This document shows positions 42,867 through 54,292 of a DNA stretch of 64,000 nucleotides, piece after piece (the first letter of the stretch is position 1; each line of letters opens with the position of its first letter). Below the pieces are notes generated by a model. The model searched no databases. It was not told the DNA's origin and saw nothing but the letters and a program-made list of their open reading frames with translations. The stretch is from NCBI GenBank assembly GCA_016081115.2, contig JABTTQ020002838.1:186001-250000 (forward strand). The letters are read 5' to 3'. The position numbers and the translations under genes are program-made. The stretch comes from Rehmannia glutinosa (Eukaryota; Streptophyta; Magnoliopsida; Lamiales; Orobanchaceae).

Positions 42867-43563
42867 CCAAAACTTCTCTTTCTCTCACTATCTCTATTTT
42901 CTCTTCTCACTCTCTAAAAACCTTAAAACTTTTTACTCTTCCCCCTCCCTCCCCATCTCAGCCGCCCCCTTCCCCTCCCCAACCATGTTTCATGATGGAA
43001 CCAATGAAGGTATATCCCTTGTGTTATCCGGAGGTGATCGGTTTTTCCGATCGAGAGTGGAGGCAAGTTGAAGGTCGGAGCTACAAAGAGAAGAGTTGGA
43101 GCCGGGTAGGTGATGGGTTGCCGGTTGCGGTTGAAGATCGGGTGAGGGAGAGGCATTTTTCTTTTCCATTTTTTTTCGATTTTTCTATTTTTTTTCTTTT
43201 TTTTTCTATTTTTTTTGTCTTTTTTTACCGGTTGATTTGCGAAACTCGTAGGCGGTCGGTAATTTTAGGCTTGCAGTGCGTGTAGTAGCTCGTGCCCGGA
43301 TTTGTTCGAGTTGGGTAGTCTCCCTTGCGGAGTGCCTTAGTCCTCCTTTCGGAGTTGGTTTAGTTTCCTTTGGAGTTCTTAGTTTTTATTTGTTTTTAGT
43401 AGTTTTTTGTTTTGCTCCCGAATTACGGTGGTTTTACCTCTCAGACGGAGTTCTCCCTCGACATGTATCAATGTATGTATGTTCAAGGTGGCCATTTGTC
43501 GATTTGACAGTGTAAGTTTATTTGAGTAATGAATATATTTCTATCGTTTCGGAAAAAAAAAAA
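42867..43563 (+). mobile_element. Poly(A) retroposon with 16 bp TSD (non-autonomous, LINE-mobilised)
   Basis: A perfect 16 bp direct repeat AACAGTTGCAAGTTCA flanks it (42851-42866 and 43564-43579). The unit ends with a run of about 11 A after CTATCGTTTCGG. This is the result of target-primed reverse transcription. The 5' part is CT-rich like a plant 5' UTR, the middle has T-rich runs (43155-43225), and the 3' end resembles the tail of the LINE at 61495 (ATATCGCTTTCG before poly(A)). No reverse transcriptase is encoded. It may be an internally deleted LINE or a copied transcript; the frames inside show no recognised domain. Confidence 0.88.
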
Positions 43564-43639
43564 AACAGTTGCAAGTTCAAATTAGATTCCATAAGATTAA
43601 TGGACAATTATTGCAAAGTGAATACACCCAAAATTTCTC

Positions 43640-43990
43640 CTAAATTTCTCTTCACACAATGGTGGGTCGTAAAAGAATCGAGTAGAGTCGAGCGTGTTAT
43701 ATTTAAGTTTGTTTGAATTTGGCAAGTTTCAAAAATTGTGTTTGAATTTGCTTTGATTTTACAATGAAATCAAGCTTCAATGAGCTTTAATCTAGTCGAA
43801 TACGAATGAGCTTGAGAAGCTCTATATTTTTACTCATATTTTATTATTTTCACTAATTGAATTGAGCTCAAGTCAAGCCTATATCTTATTGAATGAAATA
43901 AGTTCATTGTATTAACAAATCGAGCTCAAATAAATTTCTGCTAGTGATAAATCTCAAGTCGAGTATCATTAACTTAGGTTGGAATGAACC
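43640..43990. repeat. Dispersed repeat, second copy (see 14690-15060)
   Basis: TTCAAAAATTGTGTTTGAAT, TGAGCTTTAATCTAGTCGAA and GAATTGAGCTCAAGTC recur in the order seen at 14690-15060. Confidence 0.55.
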
Positions 43991-44887
43991 ATTTTTGACA
44001 TATCAAATGAATTTTTTTATTGATATTACACACATTCAATGAATACTTATTTATATATTATTGAAATGTAACATTTCACAAAATTGAATCAAATTTAAAC
44101 ATTATATCAGAAAATTATGTTTATAATTTTAAATATAATGGTATGAAATTATTTATAAAGCTCATGGTTTCCTAACATTTATCCAAAAATAAATATCAAA
44201 TGGTTGATGTGAAAGCTGAAAGATTCTGCGGCTACGGAGACGTGTTGGGTAGGCAATTTGGTTGCTATGGGGCCCGTGAATTGGAATATTCATCAATGCC
44301 ATGGCTGCTTTGTCTAAGCATGCTAAGATATAATCCTAACCCCACATTAATCCCCTCTTATCTTGCCAGTAACAAGAAAATTTAATTTCCTGATGTCAGT
44401 CGTCTTTGTTTTTATGACTAGTCATATGTGAATATGAAATATCTATATCAATAAAAAAAATTAATTTCCTTCTATATATGTTTATTGTGCATTTTTTGAC
44501 ACACAATTAAGATTCGCCTTTTCATTTACTATTTTATCTTCTATTTTAATGATATCAATTAATAAATATCATGAAGTAATATTTACAAGTTCACGCGAGT
44601 ATATAATAAAACACTAAATGGAATAAATAATCTCAATAATTCCAAGACTAGACTCTTCTTCTAAAACTTTATCTTGCATTGGCATCATAAGAAACATTAA
44701 TATTTCACATCCATTTTATTATGATATTTATTTTCTTAGTCATGATTTATTTCCTTCTCTAGTCAATCTCAAGTTTAATGTGCAATTAAACTTTGCATTT
44801 TTTAGTATTTGACATTTATTCAGGGCTTAGACTTGACTTGAATCTCATGAAACAATCGCCTTAACCCCCAAAAATTTTTGGGACACC

Positions 44888-44889
<2 letters not shown>
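43991..44889. other. AT-rich intergenic DNA, nothing recognised
   Basis: No gene or terminal repeat was supported. Confidence 0.5.

Positions 44890-44946
<57 letters not shown>
44890..44946. repeat. Compound (AC)n(AT)n microsatellite
   Basis: About 15 AC units run directly into about 13 AT units. It ends exactly at the left terminus of the next element. Confidence 0.95.
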
Positions 44947-44951
<5 letters not shown>

Positions 44952-45752
44952 TTGGATCTGGTGAGTCCACATTAGTTATATGAGTATGTAAGACCATATC
45001 TGGAGCATTGATTTATTTTTTAAATGGTATGAATTAATCAATTTTTTTGTCATTTTTAATGGTTAATTTATTGGAGAAAAGGACTTTTTTGTAATTCTAA
45101 GTTATATCAGTTTTTAGGAAGGAAGTTATATTTGGTAGTGACTTTTCACATTGCTACAATTAAGGGACGGTTTCACATCTGATTCTCTTCCAAATCTTTT
45201 CAATCTCCTCACTCAGCAAAACTCCATATTCACAACACTCGTGAGTTTTTCGCAACTATGAGAAGAATATCCATCTCCACAAGTATTTGCTCAGCGACCG
45301 TCGTCTCCATCAATAGCCCGGACTGTTGATTTTCAATCGTAAGAAAAAAAAAAAAAAAAAAAAACTGGGTTTAGCGATTTTTTTCTTTTTGGATTTTGAT
45401 TTCCAAATTTTCACCCCCCTCAAAATTAAAACAAGGATTATGAAGTTCTATCTTTTCTATTTTCAAATGGTTGATTTGAAAGAACAAGATTATCGAGAAC
45501 AAAAAAACTTAAAAATTCCACATTCCCCGTCCATGGCTTTCACATATAATTTCAAAAAAGCGAACAAATGCTTATTGATTTTTGTAATATCGCTTATTTA
45601 TGTTCTTCTAAATGCATAATTAGAATTTATTGTGGTTTTCTTTTTCGATTTTACTGGATTTTTTAGGTTATTGTTGTAGTTATTAGGATGTTGCTAATGT
45701 CTTTTATGAATGAATAAGATTTTTAGTTGAAAAAACAAAGTTGCGTAGAGGG

Positions 45753-46030
45753 GGGTAATTAGGGACTCGCCATATTTTTCTAAATCGGGGGATTGCTTAT
45801 TGAGAGTTTCAATCGCTTATTGTTGTTGATAATTTCGCTTTATCTATGGTTTGCAATATGCTTATGTATATTTTATATTGCTTACAAAACAAAGGGTAAT
45901 TAGTATTGCCATATTTTTCTAAGTCCGGGGATTACTTATTGATGTTTTTCAACCGCTTATTGTTGTTGATAATTACGCTTATCTATGATTTGTTTTATGC
46001 TTATATATATGTTATATTATCCGTATGATT
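45753..46030. repeat. Two tandem units of about 140 bp
   Basis: Units start at 45753 and 45894. Both contain GGGTAATTAG, GCCATATTTTTCTAA and GCTTATTGTTGTTGATAAT in the same order. Confidence 0.8.
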
Positions 46031-46266
46031 GGTTATTTTTATGCTTATAAATGATTGATTTTTAATGAATGCTTTATATAATTGACTAGTGTCCTTTTTT
46101 TTGGATAGATTTTCTGTTGGTAATGGTAAAAGAGAGTATGAAAAGGAAGGCTGCAACTAGTGAGTTGATTTTAGGACGGGCGAATGAGTTTGCTAAAACG
46201 AGTTAGGATCACAACGAAACGTTGTTGTTTCATACTTTTTATCAAATTGTTGAATATTGTAGTATT

Positions 46267-47295
46267 TGTTGGAAATTGGTTTGAGAAGTAATGGTTGATA
46301 CCTAACTTTGACCAATTTTTTAGTGACTAATTATTTAATTTTGGAGGAATTAAATATTAAAATAAAATTCTACGTTTCGAGTAGATGAGTGTGGTATATT
46401 TAACTTCTCAAAACCATTTAGTGGTGAGTGAGAAATAAAATCCACAAGATAGTCACTTTGAAATGGGATAATGGATGATGGGAAGGTGAAAAGACACCAT
46501 CCCACATGGGAATAAAATATTAATTTTATTCAATATATAAGTAAGTGGGTGTATAAGAGTGTGTAAGATGAAATAACTATACACATGTGAGGGTGTGGTG
46601 GGCAAGGCGGCACAAGGCTACCAGCCGCCCCTTGGCCGGCCGGGGCGAGCCCGAGCCCGAGCCGGGGCCGAGCCCGAGCCGGCCGGGCCGAGCCCGAGCC
46701 GAGCCCGTGTCCGTGTCCCGACCGGATCGGGCCTAGTTTTGCACATAAAACATTTGTTTTTTATTTTTGAGAATAAAAACAAATAAAGTTGCAACTTAAA
46801 AGTTCTGAAACTCGCAGCTTTTATAATGGAACAAAGACCACTCACCCAATACTTGAAGTTACAAAGATAGTGGTCATTGAAGGAGTGCCCACTACCTGGA
46901 GGTTACAACCCATTATCCTGGAGTTACCGCCCGCAAAGAATGAGACCCCAAGACTGGTTCAAGTCCTATAAATAGGAGCATTGTTGTTGTTCGGATGACA
47001 CACTTTCATACTCATTTTCTTTCTTGTATTTGCATAGTGTACTCGATTTTGCACATTTGATTCGAAAAGGTGCCTTGTAATTTGCAAAGATCTTGCTATT
47101 ACAAGGACGAAGGCACATTGTATCTTTGGGGATAACACGCCCTGCATTCCACAAGACTTATACGGGGCGTGTTTATCTTGCGGATAGAGTTTTTACTCGC
47201 CTCGGCTATTCTCGCAATTTTTGATTTCTTTGTAATAGTTTGTTACGGTTCCTTGTAATCCGGTTTACGTAAATAAAACACCAAATTTTTCAACA
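46267..47295 (+). repeat. 5' LTR of Copia element, 1029 bp
   Basis: TGTTGGAAAT start and TTTCAACA end. A GC-rich block at 46600-46735 holds repeated GAGCCC/CCGAGCC units that are fewer in the 3' LTR. The last 500 bp differ from the 3' LTR mainly by small indels. Confidence 0.94.
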
Positions 47296-47389
47296 ATGCA
47301 AGATAAACAATTTTTGTTTTCGTAAACGATGGCGTCTACTTGAGGGTGAATGTTCCCCGCTTCCTCGGCATTGCGAGAAGCTTTAAAAA

Positions 47390-48420
47390 TTTTCTGGTGT
47401 GATTTCAAAAGATGGCAATCCAAGATCTTTTGTTTTTATCGACTACGCTGAGCCTCGCTAAGTTCTCGAAGGAGGATCACCAAAGTGGTGGAAGAAAATG
47501 AAACCAACAATGAAAAACGTCGCTTTGATGCTTGGGGCGGGGTGACTTCTGCGGCCGCAACTACGCCCTAAATGGGTTGTTCGACTCGCTATACAATGTG
47601 TATAGTGAAGTGAAATCTTCCAAAGAGCTGGGATTCTTTGGAAAAAAATCTACCGAACCGAGGACGCCGGTTCCAAGAAGTTCGTGGTTGGCGGGTTTCT
47701 AGATTTCAAAATGGTGGATTCTAGAATCGTCATGGATCAAGCTCAAGAATTGCGATTAATTATGCACGATATTCGTGCGAAGGAATGCGGTGGATGAAGC
47801 TTTCAAGTGGCGTGCATGATTGAAAAGTTGCCACTGGATGGAAAGACTTCAAAAATTATTTGAAGCACAAGCGAAAAGAAATAAATCTTGAAGATCTAAT
47901 TATGCGTTCATTTAATTGGGAAGGTAATCGCAAGTTAGATTCAAGGTTTGAAAAGTCTTGATTGATGGCTTAATTTGCTAGAACATGGCGATTCTAGTAA
48001 CAATGAAGAAAAGGAAACGTGACAATAACAACAACAACTACAAGGGAAAAGAAGCCTCGTAAACAAAAGCCGTTTTTGAAATTGTCACAATTGTGGGAAA
48101 GCCCAACCACATGGCTAAGATCGTTTCGGCTTCCTAAAAACCAAAATATAGACAACCTAATGCTAATGTGGTTGAGCACGATGGTATGATCCAAGAACCG
48201 ATCGATATGAATCTATGCAGGTGGTTTTGAGGCAAATCTTGTGGATAATCCAAGGGAGTGGTATATGACACGGGGCCACTCGGCATGTCTGCATTCGACA
48301 AGGATCGTTCTCTACCTACACCCTTGTACGGGTAGAAAACTTAATATGGGTAATTCTTCCTCTTCCGATGTTGCAAGTTTTGGCAACGTGGTTCTCAAGC
48401 TCACGGAAAAGAGTCGCTTC
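47390..48420 (+). pseudogene. Copia gag, zinc knuckle and protease region
   Basis: GAG-like pieces (an ENETN.EK..FDAW block near 47500; a KKFVVGGFLDFKMVDSR block near 47675) occur in changing frames. A CHNCGK-like knuckle is broken near 48085. A DNPREWYMTRG stretch at 48244 marks the protease position, where the expected aspartate of the D-T/S-G catalytic triplet is not in frame. Function is that of the family; none is expected here. Confidence 0.8.
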
Positions 48421-48646
48421 TGAAAGATGTTCTTCATGTCCCGTAAATCCGGAAGAATCTAGTGTCGGATCTCTTCTTGTAAACCATGGATTTAGACTTA
48501 TGTTTGAGTCGAAAAGTTTATTTTAACTAAGTTTGGACAGTTCTAGGAAAAGGTTATCTCGTATAACAGATGTTCAAAATGAATGTAATGGCAGTTCATT
48601 GTAACCGATTCAAGCAAAGAATAAAATTGAGCCTACTTCTGTTTAT

Positions 48647-49330
48647 ATGCTTGAGTATTCTGATTTGTGGCATGTTAGATTAGGGCATGTTAATCTAAAT
48701 GCTATAAAAAGATTAATGAACTTGGAATTACTTCCAACTTCAAAAATTGATTCTCAAAAGAGATGTGAAATCTGTATTGAAGCTAAAATGGCTAAGTTAC
48801 CTTTTCATTCTGTGGAAAGAAATACAGTACCTCTAGAATTGATACACACTGATATATGTGATCTGAAATTTGTGCAAACTAGAGGTGGTAAAAAATACTT
48901 CATCACTTTTATTGATGATTGCACAAGATTTTGCTACTTATATTTATTAAGAAGCAAAGATGAAGCGTTGGAAGCTTTCAAAAATTATAAAAATGAGGTT
49001 GAAAATCAACTTGGGAGCCGGATTAAAATAATTCGGAGTGATAAGTGGAGAATATGTTGCACCTTTTGAAGAATTATGTAACCAAATGGGGAATAATTCA
49101 TCAAACTATCGCACCATATTCACCACAATCTAATGGCATCTGCCGAACGTAAAAATCGAACTTTAAAAGAAATGATGAATGCCATGTTGATTAGTTCGAC
49201 TACCTCGTAACATGGGGGAAACTGTTTTTGACAAAGAAACCACATTTTAAATAAAATCCCACTTAAAGGGAAAAACAAGACACCTTATGAATTGTGGAAA
49301 AATCATAAGCCATCTTATAAATACCTTAAA
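48647..49330 (+). pseudogene. Copia pre-integrase and integrase region
   Basis: A 140-codon open stretch (48647-49069) holds LWHVRLGHVNLNAIKRL, a CEIC zinc-binding pair and YFITFIDDCTRFCYLYLL with the first catalytic D. The frame breaks at SDKWRI, where SD.GGEY is expected, because of an extra base. The remaining pieces (IAPYSPQSNG-like, HIKNKIPLKGKNKTPYELW-like) are in other frames up to about 49330. Confidence 0.88.
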
Positions 49331-49428
49331 GTGTGGGAGTGTTTGGCTAAAGGTAGCAACCTAAACAAGTCAAAATTGGCCCTAAGACGGTTGATTGTAT
49401 TTTTATAGGATATGCATACAACAAAAGA

Positions 49429-50570
49429 GTGCATATCGGTTCTTGGTACACAAGTCGAAAATCCGAAATTTACGAAGGTACCATAATTGAATCAAGAAAT
49501 GCAATATTTCTTGAAAATGTATATCCTTGTAAAGAAAGGGTTGGAATAAGTTCTAACAAAAGAACTTATGAGAATGTAAGTAGTTCTTCACAAGAGAATG
49601 AAGAACTAAGACGATGTAAAAGGACTAAAAAAGCGCTACATCATTTGGTCTCGATTTTGTCACTTACTTATTAGACGATGAGCCAATCATGTTAAAGAGG
49701 GCTCTGTTTAGTCCAGATGCTCCGCTCCGGAAAGAAGCCATCAATAGTGAAATATAATCCATTTTACAAAATCATACCGGGGAGTTGGTTGATCTCCCCG
49801 CGGGTAGTAAACCTTTAGGGTGTAAATGGATATTAAAAAAGAAATATAATTTGATGGAACTATTGATAAATATAAAGCCAGGTTAGTGGCTAAAGGCTTC
49901 AAACAAAAAGAAGGAAGTGATTTCTTTGATACATATTCACCTGTAACAAGAATTGCATCCATTCGAGTGCTTATTGCGATTCACGCTTTGCACAATCTCG
50001 AGATTCACAAATGGATGTAAAACTGCGTTTTTAAATGGTGAATTGGAAGAAGAAATATATATGGAACGACACAAGGATTTGTAGCACCTGGTCAAGAAAA
50101 AAGTGTGCAAATTGATAAGATCGATGTATGGACTTAAACAAGCTCCAAAACAGTGGCATCTTAAATTTGACACAACGATGTAGTCAAATGGCTTTAAAAT
50201 CAACGAATGTGACAAATGTGTTTATGTTAAAGGCATGTCAAATGCATTTGTCATAGTTTGTCTATACGTAGACGATATGTTAATAATGGGTAGTAGTCAT
50301 GATATAATCATGGACACTAAGAAAATGTTAAAAAGAAATTTTGACATGAAAGACATGGAATTCTTTGATATGATTCTTGGAATCAAAATTGTCAAAACAT
50401 CTGAAGGAATTAGCTTGACACAATCCCACTATGTGGAGAAAGTGCTCAAGAAGTTCAATGCTTTTGATGGTCCACCATGCAAAATGCCCATTGATTTGAG
50501 CATAAATCTGGTAGTAAATAAAGTGAACCAAGAGCTCAATTGGAATACTCGAAGGTGATAGGAAGTTTGA
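49429..50570 (+). pseudogene. Copia reverse transcriptase region
   Basis: Linker at 49429-49674, then GCKWILKKKYN at about 49818, then LVAKGFKQKEGSDFFDTYSP at about 49882, then the catalytic YVDDM at 50265-50279 inside a 107-codon stretch. At least three frame changes separate these blocks. Confidence 0.9.
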
Positions 50571-50689
50571 TGTACATTACAAACTCCGTACACGCCCGGA
50601 TCTTGCCTATCCTCAGTAAACAAGTTGAGTAGGTATACAAGCAATCCAAGCCAAGAGCATTGGAAAGCACTAACTAGTAGGTACTAAGA

Positions 50690-51226
50690 TATCTAAAATA
50701 CACCTGAGTTATGGAATACACTACTCGAAATACCCTCCAAGACTTACTTGAAGGGTATAGTGATGCTAATTTGGATTTGATTCAAAGGACTCCTACTCCA
50801 CTAGTGGATATATATTTACTATTGGAGGAGGAGCAAAGATCATGGAAATCCACTAAGCAGACATTTGTATAGCTAGATCCACCATGGAATGACGAGTTTA
50901 TAGCTTTTGATAAAGCAGGGAAGAAGTTCGAGTGGCTTCATAATTTCTTAGAAGATATTCCATGTGGAAAAAGCCCGATTGCCTCCTGTGATGATTCTTT
51001 GTGATAGTCAAGCTACTATAGGAGAGCACAAAGTAATATGTATAACGGTAAGTCTAGACACATCCGTCGTAGATATAATACCGTAAGACAATTGATCTCT
51101 AATGGTGTTAAATCAATTGACTATGTAAAGTCAAAGGATAACATAGCGGATCCGCTCACGAAAGGGCTTAACAGAGATCAATTGAGTAAATTGCTAGAGG
51201 GAATGGGATTAAAATCCACAATTTAA
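50690..51226 (+). pseudogene. Copia RNase H region and pol C-terminus
   Basis: Pieces of RNase H (GYSDANLD, YIFTIGGGA, STMEWEF-like, LCDSQATIG-like) occur in different frames, and the family C-terminal DNIADPLTKGLNRDQLSK is intact in 51038-51226. The last stop is at 51226. Confidence 0.85.
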
Positions 51227-51736
51227 AGAATGATTAAAGTGGTAACCCAACCTAAGCTTGGTTCAATGGGAAAACTAAGCTTTAAAAGTTCAGTTAAGCA
51301 CTTGTAAATCAGTTAACCCATCCCTAGAAGGCAAAACAAGTGCAATAAACTTGTTGGTTGTGGTAAGGTTAAGTCATAAGGACTTTTAATGATAAATTGA
51401 CTCGGTCAAGAGAGATCACCTATATAAGTGAGAAGTGAGGGCCGCTTCAATGTAACACTTATGAATCCAAAGATGTTGTCCATGGCCAAAAAGGACACAA
51501 TCAAGAACGGAATGTGGATGAAGTCATATTGTGTAAATGTCGTTGATTTAGTTGTACACGAAGGAGGAATAGTTCAAGGCATTGCGCCCACTAAAGGCCG
51601 CGCAGTATATCCGATGATATTTACAAAGGAAGGTTCAAAGTCGCAAACTACCGTCCCGATACAATATGGTTTCAATTAAACCGAGTACAAGAGTCCGCAT
51701 TTTCATGTGCATTTGATTTCCACTCATGTGGGGGAT
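51227..51736 (+). other. Region between pol and 3' LTR with a short ORF
   Basis: An 83-codon frame at 51428-51679 has no recognised domain. Copia elements often have a non-coding stretch here. Purine-rich tract at 51727-51736. Confidence 0.5.
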
Positions 51737-52718
51737 TGTTGGAAATTGGTTTGAGAAGTAATGGTTGATACCTAACTTTGACCAATTTTTTAGTGACTAA
51801 TTATTTAATTTTGGAGGAATTAAATATTAAAATAAAATTCTACGTTTGAGTAGATGAGTGTGGTATATTTAACTTCTCAAAACCATTTAGTGGTGAGTGA
51901 GAAATAAAATCCACAAGATAGTCACTTTGAAATGGGATAATGGATGATGGGAAGGTGAAAAGACACCATCCCACATGGGAATAAAATATTAATTTTATTC
52001 AATATATAAGTAAGTGGGTGTATAAGAGTGTACAAGATGAAATAACTATACACATGTGAGGTGTGGTGGCGAGGCCACGCTGCTGTAGCCTACTTGACTT
52101 GGCGCGGCCGGCCGGGCGTGGGGGCAAATCCGAACCCGTGCCGTGTCCGTGTCCGACCGGGTCGGGCCTAGTTTTACAGAGAACATTTGTTTTTTATTTT
52201 TGGAGAATAAAAACAAATAAAGTTGCAACTTAAAAGATGAAATATGACTTTTTAATGGAACAAAGACCACTCAAACCCCACTACTTGGAAGTTACATCAT
52301 AGTGGTCATTGAAGGAGTGCCCACTACGGAGGTTCTGACCCATTATCCGAGTTCCGCTGCAAAGAAAGAGACCCCAAGACTGGTTGGAAGTCCTATAAAT
52401 AGGAGCATTGTTGTTGTTCGGATGACACACTTTCATACTCATTTTCTTTCTTGTATTTGCATAGTGTACTCGATTTTGCACATTTCGATTCGAAAGGTGC
52501 CTTGTAATTTCTTGATCTTTGCTATTACAAGACGAAGGCCGTTGTATCTTTGGGGATAACACGCCATTCGTCGGCCAAAGACTTATACGGGGCGTGTTTA
52601 TCTTGCGGATAGAGTTTTTACTCGCCGCCTATTCTCGCAATTTTCGATTTCTTTGTAATAGTTTGTTACAGTTCCTTGTAATCCAGTTTATAGAAATAAA
52701 ACACCAGAAATTTCAACA
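51737..52718 (+). repeat. 3' LTR of Copia element, 982 bp
   Basis: Starts TGTTGGAAAT and ends TTTCAACA, followed by the TSD copy GTATT. Confidence 0.95.
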
Positions 52719-53259
52719 GTATTTTATAGCCATTTTAAAGCTGGTTGGTTTTGATGTACATGCGTAGTCGATATACGAATGTTTTTTAGTTAGTGGCGTA
52801 TTTATTTCATGGTTTTTGGATACTGTAAGCAAAATTCAATTGCTTTGTTAGCAATTTGTTTGGTATAAATATGTTATGTGATAGACGGGTACATGGATAT
52901 CTTATATTTTTTACTTATTTTTTTCCACGAAAAACTTGATCAAAAAGCACTATATCATCCGTACACAAGCAATTCTTTACACACCAATAAGCAATTAAAC
53001 ATATGGGATTGCAAAAACTAATTTTTGCCCGAATGTTGAATTATTTGCTCGAAAATTATTACAACAGTCACAAATAAGCAGTACATAGTATGTCATTAAG
53101 CAGTAAAAATTTTGGTCAAAATTCATTCCTTCTTTTGTAGTCATATTTTCGTCACATTCCGGTATCCAGTTCGGAGTTGAATCCTTTCAATCTGTTGCTG
53201 CGGCACATGTGCAATCCCACCTGATTCAAATAAAATAAATAATTAAGCAACACTTAGAA

Positions 53260-53790
53260 TATACATAAGCACATATTTATGCACATGTAAGCAAAATTCT
53301 AGCCATAACTAAGCAAAGTACTTGGTTAAAAAAATTGGGGACATAATCAAAATTTTGAATACGTACAAGCAAGTATTCATGCATATCTAGCAACATTTTA
53401 GTATTACCCAAGCAAATTTCTGGGTTAAAAAAATCATCAACGATTGAAAGAATGGGAGTCCATATAAATATAAGTTTTTGATTTTTGCATAACATGATAG
53501 TTCTTATCAAACAAATTATTATTAATGTGAGAGTTTAAAACACAGTAAAAGTTAAGCAACATTTTGCATACGTGAGAGCAAGTATTTAAGCACATATAAG
53601 CAACATTCTGGCCATATCAAGCAACTTTTTTTAAAAAAAAAAATGGGAATGACGAATGAATTTCTGCATAACATGACAAGCCAGATATTCGCAAGCTTGT
53701 GCATAATTACAAGCATGTACATAAGCACAAATAAGCAAAATGTTAATCATTTAGAAGCAAAGTTCGGGGTAAAGAAAAATTGGAATGATG
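53260..53790. repeat. Degenerate tandem repeat with ATAAGCA motifs, about four units
   Basis: The unit pattern is ACATAAGCACAT..TATGCAC..AAGCAAAATT..CATA..AAGCAAAGT..GGTTAAAAAAATTGGG. It repeats near 53262, 53365, 53573 and 53718 with variable spacing. The left half of the same element carries GCTTAT, the inverse motif. Confidence 0.65.
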
Positions 53791-54292
53791 AATCGATGTT
53801 TGGTTTAAAAAGCGTGAATCAAACTTTTAATGGATTCAAGAAAATGCACAACCTAAACAATCGAAACGCGAGAAAATGGTTACCTTGTTGTTCATGAGTG
53901 TTGAAACATTCTTCGTATGTGTCATCCATTTTTTGTTTGTTGCTTGTATTCTCAAACTATCGACTTGTATTTTGTGGGAGATGATTTTCTATGCAAATGT
54001 GATTCGGTGGAGAAGGAGAATAGAAGCGATTCGATTTTGCTTACAGGATTGTGATTGCAACGTTGAATCAAGGATGCCACCAATGTGGGTAACTTCCCTA
54101 TTTTCATGGGATTTACTAGATTTATCCAACCCCCTATTTCTTATGTGGACTAATTTGCCCCATTTTGACTTTACCATATATTTTTTATTAATATTAATCA
54201 GAATTAATAATAGCCATTGAAATAGGTAGATCATTGGCCCTGGATTTGGTTCTATGTACTCATGTAATAGGGGAGTCCTATATAACCCTACT

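Larger units (their letters stand above)
46267..52718 (+). mobile_element. Ty1/Copia retrotransposon, structurally complete, coding broken
   Basis: LTRs lie at 46267-47295 and 51737-52718, with a perfect 5 bp TSD GTATT (46262-46266, 52719-52723). The 4.4 kb between them holds, in order, gag, zinc knuckle, protease, integrase, reverse transcriptase and RNase H, the Copia order. A purine-rich ATGTGGGGGAT stretch directly before the 3' LTR is the expected polypurine tract. A standard tRNA-Met primer-binding site is not evident after the 5' LTR. The frame is broken many times by small indels, so the copy cannot encode its proteins as written. The first 330 bp of the two LTRs are nearly identical, which points to a fairly recent insertion. 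Confidence 0.95.
44945..54292. mobile_element. Terminal-inverted-repeat element split by a Copia insertion
   Basis: The left end (GGGTTTGGATCTGGTGAGTC.., ATGAGTATGTA.., GGAGCATTGAT) and the right end read in inverse (GGGTTATATAGGACTCCCC.., ATGAGTACATAGAACC.., GGGCCAATGATCTA) share the same blocks over about 70 bp. Both flanks are TA-rich, which hides the TSD. Without the Copia element the unit is about 2.9 kb. It has no recognised transposase. The interior has tandem repeats at 45753-46030 and 53260-53790. Confidence 0.55.

Noticed and set aside
46595..46845. Pro/Ala/Arg-rich frames on both strands
   Set aside because: They are the GAGCCC repeat in the 5' LTR of the Copia element.
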